Source: Heliopora coerulea
Taxonomy: Eukaryota; Cnidaria; Anthozoa; Scleralcyonacea; Helioporidae
Length of the DNA: 64,000 nucleotides
Assembly (NCBI GenBank): GCA_030142905.1
Contig: JASJOG010000265.1
Coordinates: forward strand, 1 to 64,000
Direction of reading: 5' to 3'
Shown: positions 51,846-63,447 of the stretch, in pieces
Position numbering within the stretch: the first letter of the stretch is position 1
Layout of the letters: each line of letters starts with the position of its first letter
The notes under the pieces: generated by a model
Told to the model about the DNA's origin: nothing
Seen by the model: the letters and a program-made list of their open reading frames with translations, nothing else
Database searches by the model: none
Program-made: the position numbers and the translations under genes

Positions 51846-53355
51846 CATCTGAACATTTAATAGTAATTCCACTCAGAGGGCCGTAAACAATTTAGCTCCA
51901 GTTCCGAAAAGTTTCAGAGTATGTTGTATTATATTCTTCTTTTGTTCATTCCAAATAGCCGCAACAAAACCGATGTTGAATTTTTTATAGTTTATTTCAA
52001 CTGCATTGAAATATTAAGTTTACTCTGAAGCAAACTGAGTGTTCAAAGATGTCTTAAATTACAGGATGAAAAACTTGAATGATTTCGGATTGACATTACT
52101 ATCAAACTGATCCGTAAAAATTTCATACGATCAGTTTAACTACCTTCATTTGCTTTAAGAAAAGGATCAAAAATGGTCATCTGGTTTATAACTACGACAC
52201 AAAGTTGTGGTTTTCTTCGAGCCTCAAGATGGAAAAAACAATTCATCCATAAAACAAGAAAAGGCTGTTGTATTTGTCTGAGGTTTCATCAATTTTCTTC
52301 TCCATCTCCAAACGACGGGTAGTTACTTCGACCTGCTGCAAAACACAAAACATTAATAGAGCTAAAGATAAACAAATTTGATTTTTCTTTTAGACTTCGT
52401 GACAAATTTGCATTGCTTATTTCGCTTCTAGCATCAATTCGCGTTTTTGTGGCAAAATAATACGTTTCGTTTTCAATTAAAAGCATGAATAGATTCACCC
52501 GAAACCCCCTATGGAGATGATTCCTTTCGAACTAAGCTAGTTCTTTATATTACAATTTCTCAGTTCACTGGCTAGTGTGAAAAGCTTCGTCCGCATGGAT
52601 GTCCCAAGTTTCCGTGACCCGTTTCAATTAAAGTTTAGTATTTATGTAGAACTATAATAGGATATTTACTTTCCGCAAAAACTACAGATTTAAAAGGTAC
52701 GTCCTCTTTAGAAATACTAATCTCTGTAGTAAGAATACATTGTTTTTCTGTGATGCTGGCGTCTTGGTGCTACATCGCTTTGTATTCGTGAATTTTTATT
52801 TGCACTGTTCCAGTTTTTAGTATCTGTCGAGCAAGTGATCCACTTCGGGGTATGTAAGAGTTCGACTTTTCTTTTTTTTTGCATATAGTTTTGGTTAACG
52901 AGTACCTTACTCTATTTTCACATCCGTTTCTCTATACTGAAGACCTTCATTGATCAATTCGATGTCCTACTCCTCTCACCAGTTCTAATCTTGTCTTTTC
53001 ATCACTGATCTTCACTCTCACGATCTGAACGGCGCGTGACCTTTTATATTATTCACATAAACAATGCGTGCATTCACATTACTCGGCGAAATCGGACTGG
53101 ATTTCGAGAGTGGAAATCTAGTCGGACACGTTTCACACTTGATGGAATCGAATTTCGGTTCTTCGCTCGACCACGCCAAACGTATGGACTCAAAAGCAGT
53201 CCAAATTCTGTCCGTATCCAGACCGCTTGCGTTTGCATTGACGGACTCTTAGTCCAAGTCCGGCTCGCGTTTACTGATGAGAATGTATCTGGTGTTTTGC
53301 GAAATTGCGCGGTTCAATTCATTGAGTCTACATCTTTCGGAGTGTTAATGGAGAG

Positions 53356-53560
53356 TTGGTAGCACAGTCGTGTCACCATTACAAAGGTTCAATTTCGGCT
53401 CCATGCAATTTTCTGATCGAAGATACTTTTATTACGTGTGAGGAAAGTTTTGTCCAGGTCGACTCTGCCTAGTATAAATAGCAAGCTTTCCACTTTTACA
53501 GTAACAGTGTGCTCTTGTGAGGTGACCCTTACTGGACCAGTTGGAAGAAAAACTTTACAT
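53356..53560 (+). mobile_element. Diverged tRNA-derived SINE (family III)
   Basis: TTGGTAGCACAGTCGTGTCA, then GTTTTGTCCAGGTCGACTCT and GAGGTGACCCTTACTGGACC follow the same order as the better copies in the NUP205 introns. Confidence 0.55.
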
Positions 53561-54098
53561 ATGCATGATATACAACATACCGTATATACAGTATGTATAT
53601 ACAGTATAAATTTTACATTCATGGAAGCAATCTTTACAGAGTCGAATAAATTCCTTGAACATGAAAAGTCGTGCCACAGTCCTCAGTGATCTAGTGCCTT
53701 CCCGATACATATGAAACTGTCTTTTAAATGTATAAATATATTAATATGAGTATGAAAGAAATCTTGACCCAGTGAAAATCATTATCTTTTTTCTGTTCTT
53801 TTGAACCTGTCTTGAACATTCAACTACGCAGCATTGGATGCCAACTCTTTCTATAATTATTTATCGTCGGATTCCAAACTACACTCGCACCACATAGAAC
53901 CATAAACCTGTTACGATAATGTCTTAATATTGTATGCATTTAAAGTCAATAAAATGAAGGCTGAGTGATGGCTTAACTCATGTTTTTGAATTTTCCTAGG
54001 TGACCAAGGCTTTTGTAGTCAAATGTATCGGAGGCTGTGGTTCTATAACACAATCTATCTGAAACAACCTTTTTTTTTAATTCTTACGTTGGTTTCAG

Positions 54099-54460
54099 TA
54101 TCCTCGACCTTCAAAATATTCCAAGGCGTTACGAAATCGTACGAAGTTCATGTCGAAACTAATTCGTTGGGAACAAATGTTCATTACAACTACCCAATGT
54201 CCAAAGTCAATTCTTCCAGCTCTGCGGTCCATGATTGGTCAGTGAACAATAACGATGCGAAAATGGAATCCTTTTTGTCCCCAGTCTACGCGACCGTTTC
54301 GATTCAACATCCAAAGATGAACGTGAAGGGCCCCGTCGCTGGCTTTCCTGGAAAGGTTTTAAAGCGTTATGACGTCTTATTTAGAAAACGAATGAATTTA
54401 AGTGACAAACCTCAGAAATTAATCTCACCACTTTTCACCAAGATTTTCTCAAAAGTCTGA
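54099..54460 (+). CDS. Possible terminal exon, unknown protein
   Basis: After a plausible acceptor (TTACGTTGGTTTCAG) the frame stays open for about 120 codons to TGA at 54458-54460, reading SSTFKIFQGVTKSYEVHVET and later KGPVAGFPGKVLKRYDVLF. It resembles no family I know. It could belong to the same transcript as the 48964 ORF or to a separate gene. No upstream coding exon was found, so this is tentative. Confidence 0.3.
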
Positions 54461-54767
54461 TGAAAAGAATTTGCTTGTGCTTTGCAAGAGGTTGTTTGGT
54501 GAGTATTCGACAGGGCATTTTTTACAAAAAATCGAATATTTTGCACAAGCTATAATTTTACTTCGCATGAAATGAACTACGGGGGCTCTTGGCTCTCTTG
54601 CTTGGTAAGTTATATAGCGTATTATAAAATAGCACGCGTCCTACGCACTCTATGATTGGACGAGCCTCATTTTCTCTCAGAGTACAGAGACACGGCTGAC
54701 GTCATTTTCAATTCGTATTAGAGAACAGAGACGGATGACGCGCGTCACGAAACGTCGATAAAACCTT

Positions 54768-54975
54768 GGTTATTTAATAAAACAAATAGAAAATAGCTTT
54801 CATGTCTTTTTACTGTGATAGAAACATGAATGACGCCATTTCAACCAGAGAAATTTCCAGAAAACACACGGCTACGCCTCGTGTTTTCACTAGGCATTTT
54901 TCTGGTTGAAATGATGTCATTCATGTTTCTATCACAGCACAGAGGCACTCAAGCAATATTCTATTTGTTAATTAA
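54768..54975. mobile_element. MITE-like inverted repeat
   Basis: The arms TGTGATAGAAACATGAATGA (left) and TCATTCATGTTTCTATCACA (right) extend inward to CATTTCAACCAGAGAAA / TTTCTGGTTGAAATG and outward to AACAAATAGAAAATA / TATTCTATTTGTTAA. A half copy lies at 18580-18661. Confidence 0.8.
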
Positions 54976-56019
54976 AATCTCGAAAGCTTGATCCTTTTGC
55001 GGAGTGATCGCACATTTTCCGGCGAGCTTTGCAATTCAAAGTAAACATTCGATGAATTATCTTCAGACAATATGGCCGTAGATTACATGATTATGCGCGT
55101 TTTTGGATGGATGGATCATGTTTATTTAAGGACGGGGTCACTTCATTTTCACAAATGGTCTTTCAGTGAACCTTCTACTAATGTTAAATAGCAAAATGTT
55201 AAATATACACAATATTATACTACATAAAGTTCTCTAAAAACCATCTCCCTAAGCCTTGCAGGTCCATAGTCGACTTTGGTATTTTACTTTGGTTAACGGC
55301 AGACGATTTTACTCGTCATTAGGGAGGCGTCTTGGACAGAAAAAGATTACATTAATTTAACTAAAAACTAAATTACAAAAGTTTTCTAGAAGATCTTAAG
55401 CTGACTTAACGTTTTAAATCACCAGAAAAACCTTTCCAGAGGGCTACCCGTTAATAATGAATACTGTTCTTGCCAGCTTCACTATATGGTCATAGTATAT
55501 AAATGTTAAACTCCGGGTCGTGCAGATTATAAGAATGCACCGAATTGATATTTACAGACATTTTATTTAAATAAATTGGTGTACTGTTTTTAACGGTTTT
55601 ATACATTAGCGCCACTAGTTGTTTATATCTTCTTCGCTAGATGTTTATATCTTTTTCCTCATGTGCACATAGTACTCGAAGCTCTTTTAACCGATAAAGC
55701 TGTTTTATTCCGCGAAATGAATTTCTAAATTTGGTTTTTAGGCCAATATTTAGCCGCCGCTATGTTCTTCGTTTCTTGCCCTAACTCCGTCTTATAATAG
55801 TCGTCCGATGGATATCGCCGTTTACAATTCCGTCTGATTTGCTGCAATGAAGCAAGTGGCCAACATCATGCATGCGATAACCGCAGGTAAAAGCTGGACA
55901 CAGCCTGCATCGTGCCATCCTATTTCGTGCATGCTGGCAAACCAAGCATTGCGCAACCGAAGTGACTTGCATGAACACTGAACGTTGTTTTAGATCTCCT
56001 TTCATGACTCGTTGAAACG

Positions 56020-56976
56020 ATGATAGGAAATTATTCAACTGAATCACTCTCTAATATGTCTGGTACATCTAATCCTCCAGTCCAGCTTAGTTGGCGTTCA
56101 TTCAGTGTCATTGCTGCGTGTATCGTGAATTTAATTTTCGCACTTGGTGGAACATTTCTCAATTCTCTGGTACTATTGGTTTTCTTCTCTTCCTCTTTAC
56201 TCCGAAGCAAAGTGAGCTACTTTCTTATCATGGTTCTCTCCTGTATTGATTTGGTCGTTGTGGTTATAGCCCACCCGCTGGCAGTTTTGTATTTGATTAG
56301 GGGATTAACGCGAAACCATGTTTGTATATATACGAAGCTTTGCTATCATTCGGGTGTACTATTAGGTACTCTGTCAGGTTATACATTACTGGCGATGAAC
56401 GTTGAGCGATATGTTTCAATAGCTCATCCTTACTACTACAAGAGGACTGTGACAAAAAGGAAGTTGTCGTTGTTTGTTGGATTATTGTGGAGTTTCGTAC
56501 TCACGTCGTGGCTATCAGCGATTCGTTTCGCGATCATGGAAAACATCACGGTTGGTGGATATGTTTTATTGTTTTTCCTCGTTAATATACCGATTTATGC
56601 CAGGATTTTTGGTATCGCAAGAGAAAAAAAGCGAGAGCAAAGACTGACGACTCCTGTTAGTGTTATCACCCCTGAACAATCCTTTCGTAAATACAAAGAA
56701 CATTTAAGAGAACTAAAGTTCGCTTCAACGTATATCCTTATTCTCTTGTGCAATCTTATTTGTTATTGTCCGATTGCTGTCGCCTCTGCGTTCAAATATT
56801 TGGAAGTAAATCGCTGTAGCGAATCGACGGCGTCGTTGAACAACTTTCTCATTTGGACCGGAACTTTTGGCCTCATGAATTCAACGTTCAACTGTTTGAT
56901 ATTCTTTTGGAAGAACAGAACTTTACGCAACGAAGGCATAAAGTCATTGAAACGTTTTCAAATTCCAACCATCTGA
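56020..56976 (+). CDS. Class A (rhodopsin-like) GPCR, single exon
   Basis: A 318-residue seven-helix receptor without introns. Visible landmarks: two N-glycosylation sites before TM1 (N4, N12), N48 in TM1 (TFLNSLV), D77 in TM2 (SCIDLVVVV), C102 before TM3, ERY at 129-131 followed by VSIAHPYYY, W157 in TM4, P191 in TM5, CYCP (248-251) in place of the usual CWxP of TM6, and NSTFN (287-291) in place of NPxxY in TM7. The loop between TM4 and TM5 is very short and lacks the usual cysteine, as in melanocortin/cannabinoid/adenosine-type receptors. It acts at the plasma membrane; the ligand is unknown. A second, similar receptor starts 6.5 kb downstream. An AATAAA lies near 57500. Confidence 0.9.
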   Translation: MIGNYSTESLSNMSGTSNPPVQLSWRSFSVIAACIVNLIFALGGTFLNSLVLLVFFSSSLLRSKVSYFLIMVLSCIDLVVVVIAHPLAVLYLIRGLTRNHVCIYTKLCYHSGVLLGTLSGYTLLAMNVERYVSIAHPYYYKRTVTKRKLSLFVGLLWSFVLTSWLSAIRFAIMENITVGGYVLLFFLVNIPIYARIFGIAREKKREQRLTTPVSVITPEQSFRKYKEHLRELKFASTYILILLCNLICYCPIAVASAFKYLEVNRCSESTASLNNFLIWTGTFGLMNSTFNCLIFFWKNRTLRNEGIKSLKRFQIPTI

Positions 56977-57136
56977 CTTGAAAACCTTAATGTTTTCTTT
57001 TATCTCTTAAAGTTGCGTTCAGTAGTCCTCCTGATTCATTTTAAAAGGTTCTTTATTGTTGTTTTTGTTTTTTAGTCGACAGAATGGATCCATCTGGTCA
57101 TGTTAAGGCCTGAAACGTGTTTTAACGAGCCTTAAG

Positions 57137-57325
57137 GGCTATTTACGCGTTACATTTGTCGTATACGATTGTTCGTTCTGATGTATCTGATTAACTGGAT
57201 GGAGCCTTACGCACGTACTGCTACATTAGTGAACGAATCAAAAGCAGGAATTGTGTCTTTCAAACAACATTAACACTCCAGGATGAACAATCGTGTGCGA
57301 CGATCGTATCTTGTAAACAGACTCT
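57137..57325. mobile_element. MITE-like element (copy 2 of two)
   Basis: The left end GGGCTATTTACGCGTTACAT continues with TTGTCGTATACGATTGTTCG; the right end has ACAATCGTGTGCGACGATCG and ATCTTGTAAACAGACTC. It is related to 32565-32751. Confidence 0.7.
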
Positions 57326-58353
57326 TTTAAGTAATAAGTATTGAAAGTAGTACATTCCCGTAAATCAACGCCAGGTTATGTTATTATTATTGAAAAATCT
57401 TTAACGAGGAGTGCTCCATTCACATACAAGTGTTTCTCGTGGAGGTGGAAATGTGAGAACATCAAGTGTAGCGTAGCATGTTTAAGATTCAAGAATCGAG
57501 AAAATAAAATTCAATTTCTTACGTTTTGACTCTTCATGCTTGAGTATTAAGTAAAAATATTAATTCATAAACTTTAGTGTGATACAACGCTTTCGACCAC
57601 TAAGGAAAATGGTATTTTATCACACGGAGAAGATACGATATTTTTACATGTAAAGATTTACACGACAGTTTTACACATTAAGATTTTGGTTCAACGACCC
57701 AATGAAAAGCCGTGTAGGATATTTTATTAAATCAATCAAATCCAATGTTTTATAATTCGTATTTCGGTGGCGGTTTGATGATTTCGGTTTGTTTGCCGGG
57801 TATTCATTTTCTGCGAACAAGACGAGCTTTTCTGAGAGCAAAACCAATCATTCTCTATCGCCATCAGCAGCTAGACATAACAGTCACTTAAGCCGTGTGA
57901 CACATAGGATTTCTTTGCACGAGATTGTCATCCTGGCGTATGTAATAACCTATCGACAGTCTTCCTAGCAAGATTGCTGCTTATGAGTCGCTTCAGTTTA
58001 TCCTCGAGGCTCTCGTAGGTGTAATGAGTACATCAGGATGACAATCGGGAGGTACAAAATCGTACATTCAACAGTGCCTTATATTTTGATCAAGAATGGG
58101 ATAACAAGGGACTACTAGGGATCCATGATTGGGATTCTAGAGCTAAACTAGACGTTGGAAACTGCAACTGACGTCCAACCGAACTTTGAATACACGCTAC
58201 ATTCAATGTTCAACATAAGTTGATCACTTTAATCGAAGAGTACAGAAGTTGAATGGATGATATCATAAGTTAACATATACCTCGCCGGTGAATAGTATTT
58301 TTCATGCAATCTGATTGGTTCCTCTATCTCAGACCCACCTCCGAGCAAAACAA

Positions 58354-58512
58354 GATGGCGTCCCGTTTTGGTTCAGTTACGGAAGAAGAACTTTTATTCA
58401 ATAAACGAAGTCGCCGTGCCAGACAGTACCAAAAAAACAACGAATTTGGCAATAAAGTATTCAAAGATATGTATTTCTTTTCAGTACTTTTTAGCGACAA
58501 ATGCACTCAGGA
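58354..58512 (+). pseudogene. Frameshifted start of a coral multicopy gene
   Basis: ATG follows an AAGATGGCGTCC context and opens MASRFGSVTEEELLF. A second plus frame then continues with NEVAVPDSTKKTTNLAIKYS. Together they resemble the N-terminus of the large coral family of KIAA1958/Crypton-like proteins (pattern MASRF..V.EEE....NTKK.TK.G.K.F). The frameshift between the halves, with no continuing domain, suggests a broken copy. The family assignment is from memory of the pattern and is tentative. Confidence 0.35.
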
Positions 58513-58599
58513 TGTGTTCAAGATGCTTTGTTTACAAAAATAATGAGCGAGAAAAGCCGACTTTCCATAAAATTGTTTTAAAAATTTCAAAAAATTATA

Positions 58600-61500
58600 T
58601 GTTTCGGTGAATAATTGTTAATCATTGCGCTGAAACCATAACTGGAAGACCGCCTCAGTTTACTCGGTTCGTTAGAAGGCGATATTGAAGCAGCATGGGG
58701 GATGAGCTGACTGTGAATGGAAGAGAAATGCAAGATGTCACCATGTTCTAAAGTGGTATTGATCAAATTGGCAAACCACGCGGACGCCGGGTCATTTAGT
58801 TCGTGTAAAATCAAAAACAAAGCCATGAAGTCACAATCTCGAGTCTTGACTGAATATTTCATGGCCTTGATGAATAATTCATTTCGAGCTGCAAACATAT
58901 GCGTGATTGCGGGCAAGCAAAATAACAGTGCACTTATGAAGAGTTTTATGTCCGATGAAAACCGCTAAAACGTACGAGCCAAGTTCGTGATGACCCTACG
59001 CAGTTATAATTAAAACCCACGTCATGCCTTAAAAACTGCGGAGTTTCGAAATAATCCAAATGTCATGTTGTTTCACAATTGTTCTCTCTGAATACTATCA
59101 ATAAAGTATTAATCAACGATATGAAAAGAAATTTTTTGGATTGGGGTGGGGGAACAGTTGCGCCTGCTGTTCCCTCAAAACGTATGGTCATGTTTACGAT
59201 AAAGGTGAATATCTGAAGAATTGACTTGGGGGTAAATATCGCATAAAATCGCCCAAACGTCTCTTTTGAGGCGTAAATTCCGCAAAAAGTTCTAAATATC
59301 CGCCGGAAATTTCCAAATATCTCGAAAATTTTCCTACTTTTTATGTTTTGTTTCACATTATTACAATTTGGACTCGAAAAAGAACGGAAGCCTGATTTAT
59401 TGTGGACGCATTCGTCATAGAATACAGACATGGGCCATAAAGCATCAATGCACGACAACCGTGGCTCCTTGTCCTCTCAGTTGTCTCTGCGCGGTATATC
59501 TGTAATTTCAGGAGCACATATTTTAGCAGAACCAGGTACTTCGACTGACGGAAGGTGCTCGGTATTCGCCATCTTGTTTGCCGCTGACTGCCGTCAGATC
59601 TATGGATTACCCAAGGAATGGCTTACTCAGCTGCAAACGGCTGAAGAGAATTACTGTTCGCAAAGAATTGAGCAAAACAGTTTCCACAAAACACTTAAAA
59701 TGCCCAAGAAACTTCTGCAAAAGTTCTCAATATCTAAAAATTCCGCTTTGCTTTTCGATAACTTTTTTAATAACTCGAAAACTGTTTGCGTATAAGCTGC
59801 CTATTGTCTACTATGAGACCTCGTTGCGGTCGACTTCAATATACTGTTTGCTCCAACTCGCTATTATTTGGGATATTGCGAATGCAGTTAAGCACCGTGG
59901 CTACTTCGCACCCAAATCTCAGACGTTTGGGTTTCTCTTAAACGTTTATTGAAGATAACAACTTTTTCTGTTACTCCCAAACACACGACTTCGCTTTGGT
60001 TTCTCATTTTTCCTAGTTCCAGACTTCTCACGGCGCTCCCACAAATTCAGCTTTGTCCCATATCACTCACCACAATGACATATTTTTAGTGTTCCCATAA
60101 CTTTCAACTGGCTCATCGGCGCCTTAGAAGATGTAAGAATGATTGAAATGAACTTCCTGGCTTAAGACCAGTTTTGCGTATAGAGGAGCTGTTGCTTGAA
60201 ACGCTCTTTCCACACAAATATTTCAAGTAGTCGCATTACTAACTTAAGTAAATATAAGCTATTATTAAGTAACGATATTCCTTTGTCGTTTTAGATAAAG
60301 ATTTTTACCATTTTGTGTTGTATTTAGTTAATCGGCAAGCTACTTAATCAGCTTTCTCAAGTCTATACAGTTTTGCAGTTTAGAGTAACTTAAGTACGGC
60401 CGTTTGAAATCCAATCTTATCTGAAAGATTACGATGATTAAATATGCGTAAATAAATGAAAAATCCTCACATTTCAAGCAAAGACCTTTCACTAGAAAGT
60501 GGAACGTGACTAGGCTAACGGCCTTCTGTCAGAACGTTAAGATATTTCAATTCTTACTTTCTCACTCAGTTTCGAAAGTTTCTCAACCTCGTCGCTTTTT
60601 ACTCGTGTGATGAACATGTCTGGTTTTTAAAATTCAGCTTTCGAAACCCAATAACACTTGCGAGGAGTAGCGGAACTTAGATTTCTGAACAGGAAGAGAG
60701 GGATTAACAGGTGTTTAACTAGATCAATATTAATTCGTGGAAACAACGGCGTAACCAAGACTTTTGTAAGGGGGGTACTAGAAAGTTAAATAAGCCTCCA
60801 CTTGGGGTCTGGCAGCATGCTTCCTCAGGAATATTTTATATTTAAGAGTCTCTACGAGGTCAATTCCAGTATTGAGTTGACATTCCTGGCACAAAACAAG
60901 CTAGTAACGTTACGGAGAAATTGTAGCATTCCATGTCGTCTATCAGGACCATCTTATAACATTGTTCCTTTGTTCCAATATTTCATCGGCGTCGCCAATT
61001 TCAGAGGGGGGAGAAGCCGCAGAGGGGGCAATTTACCCTCTCGGAGGGATGGAAAGGGACAAAATCAGGATAAAAAGAAGAACTTAGAGGAAAAGAGCAG
61101 GGAGGAAAGACAGTGAGAAAGGAGCACGAAGATGTAAACGGTAAAATATTGTGCAAGGAGGTCAAAAATTGCATTGACAGAGCTACCAACCATGGTCTGT
61201 TATAACAGACATGGGCTACGGAAATTAGATAAGACTGAATCTGTCGGGTTAGAACACATTCCTACTTTCCCCTGCACTACAGCGATCCCTCTGGCCGACG
61301 GGATGATTCTGAGAGGCTGATATGAATTAGCTTAGCTTCAATACCTTGGCTCTTCATGTAAACCTGGACTAAATATTACCAGATTATCATTCCAGTCTAT
61401 CGTGGGTTCTAACGATGGTCCAACCATTAGACGAACAAGAATGAATTTTTACCCCCACGTAAAGACAATTCCCACTGCAACATTTAATCAGTCACAAAAA

Positions 61501-62100
61501 ATGGGTTTTTTTTAAGGTGTTCCGCGGGCATATTTCGTCAAGAAATTTTTGAGTCTCCTAAGCGTTGAAAGGGCATTTTCGCCTTTTCACACAAGGTAAC
61601 TGTACAAAAATTCCTGCAAGGGAACGTATTATACAGAGTAAAATGGGAACAGTTGCTGAGCGAGGGATGTAATTCACCAGGCCACTGGGCAGTAGCTTTC
61701 CCCTGTCTATGAATGGGATATTTGCTGTAATACCATAATCACCTCGGTTTCTATTGTTCTCAGCGGGCGTTTAGATTACTAAATACCCCTTCAAGCGGGC
61801 AATTTATAATTCGCCTGTTCACGACCGGGCGAATTATAATTCGCCCGCTTCTGTACGCGTGGCCAAACATGCAAGCAATCATTATGCACAACAACAAAAC
61901 ACTCTTATTTAGCCATAGTTAAACTGAACAACAATAAAAATTGTTAATCCAAAAAAATTATTTACTCGTATTGATGTGTATATGTACTTCTCCATGTACA
62001 GTAGCATCTTGCAGCATGCCGCTTAAATCTACGTTTGAATGTAGGCTTTTCTCATACTCCACAAATCGAACAACAACGTATGTAAAATCTACCTCATATT
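58600..62100. other. No supportable gene
   Basis: ORFs of up to about 130 codons occur on both strands (for example 59430-59795 plus, 59063-59458 minus, 58587-58916 minus), but none shows a domain, splice support or recognisable family. The stretch is AT-rich. It includes AATTATAATTCGCCCG-type inverted strings near 61790-61850. Confidence 0.4.
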
Positions 62101-62165
62101 TATACACGCCAGTATGCTCACTCAAAATTTTTTTGTTCTAATATGACTTTTAAACAATACATAAA

Positions 62166-62377
62166 AGCTAATTATACACTACGTCGCCCTCGGCTATCAT
62201 ACTATTACAAACTAATAGCATGACATGTCGAGAAATTAGTGATTAAATGCTCCCTCGGGCTCGGGAGGTTTGTGAAATTCCCTCGGGCTGCGTCCTCGGG
62301 CTTTCCACAAACCTCCCTCGCCTTCGGGGCATTTAATCACTAATTTCCCTCTTGTCATGCTATTACTTATAATTAAC
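62166..62377. mobile_element. MITE-like palindrome
   Basis: Long inverted repeat: AAATTAGTGATTAAATG opposite CATTTAATCACTAATTT, continued by CCCTCGGGCTCGGGAGGTTT and AAACCTCCCTCGCCTTCGGG, with outer GCTAATTATA / TATAATTAAC. Confidence 0.8.
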
Positions 62378-62449
62378 TACTTGTTCCCAGTTTTTATTAT
62401 TTGATCCCTTTTTGTTGCGGCTATGGCAGTGTTGAGAATATTTCACGAT

Positions 62450-62800
62450 TAACCTACACTGTTAAAGTTAACTCGAAAAGTTGAATCCCGTTCAAGTGAA
62501 CTTTTTTCGTTGACTTTAGCAGTGTAGGTTAAAGAATTCATGAAATAGTCTCTTCATGTTACTCTGACGATGATTCCGAAATAAAATCGAAATACCGGCG
62601 CATCCTCTCGGAAAAAAAGCGTTGATTTGTCACAAGAATCTCTCGTGCCATTGAAGTGGATTAAACTAACATACTGTTCCCAGTTGACTCGATAAGTCAA
62701 TCGGTGGATCAGCGGTCCGGACCCTCGAAGATTCGAGTTGGAGGCGAATCATGAAGTATTCCTTTCATGTTACCCTGAGGATGATTCTGAAATATTGCAA
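62450..62800 (+). mobile_element. Degenerate family II SINE region
   Basis: Contains CAGTTGACTCGATAAGTCAA, GCGGTCCGGACCCTCGAAGA and a box-B-like GATTCGAGTTGG, with GAGGATGATTCTGAAATATT nearby, the string that also borders the family II SINEs at 14.6 and 46.2 kb. A 19-bp inverted repeat CCTACACTGTTAAAGTTAA / TTGACTTTAGCAGTGTAGG lies at 62453-62528. Confidence 0.55.
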
Positions 62801-62821
62801 TGTTTCTGAACCTGTTTTTGT

Positions 62822-63135
62822 ATGAACGCCCACCTGCCTCATACTAAAACCTCTTGCCATCACTTACTGAGTACACTTAGTTTTCGTTCTCGGCCCGCGC
62901 CCAACTCCAATACGGTGCTAAACTGAATAACTATGATACATGGTTTCTATGTTATTATAGTTATACTATATTTAAATATATTATATAGTTGTCTGGTTTG
63001 GTATTACCGAGTTAGTCACTCAGTGTTAGATTTTAACACTAAATGAGTGCTGAAACTTAAATATGCTGCGGCGATGAATGACTGATGATTGCCCACTTAC
63101 CTAATATTGGAACCTCTTGCTACCTCCTACAGAGT
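62822..63135 (+). repeat. Diverged direct duplication upstream of GPCR 2
   Basis: About 50 bp around AACCTCTTGCCATCACTTAC (near 62849) recurs as AACCTCTTGCTACCTCCTAC (near 63110), in the same orientation, each followed by GAGTACACT. Confidence 0.55.
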
Positions 63136-63447
63136 ACACTCAGACCCAGTTCTTTTCGTCGTCATAAAAACTTAACGGACTGCTTGGTACAAATACATCT
63201 TAATCACCGAGGTCATTTTCTTGCTCATGATGCATTTATTACACATATTGTCAATTCCACAGAGAGGTTCTACTACTCTAAAAAGAGTGGTTGTCCCCAG
63301 GAAAGTTGCTATAGGGATTTCCGCTGTTAGCCGCCTACAGTTTTTATCATTTGATCTTCTTTATGTTAAGTATACTTGACCTTATTCGACCTACTTGACC
63401 ACATCCGTGAAAATTGTTTTCGTCCACGTTCATCGTTCATTTCAGTA

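Noticed and set aside
53036..53362. 108-residue plus-strand ORF
   Set aside because: Open but unrecognised; an alternative frame is open over half of it, and no splice or start context supports it.
55781..56047. Cys-rich 88-residue ORF on the minus strand
   Set aside because: It overlaps the start of the GPCR, has no splice support and no recognised zinc-binding spacing.
59430..59952. Two overlapping plus-strand ORFs of 121 and 124 residues
   Set aside because: They overlap in different frames, and neither shows a motif. Frameshifted remains of an old element are more likely.
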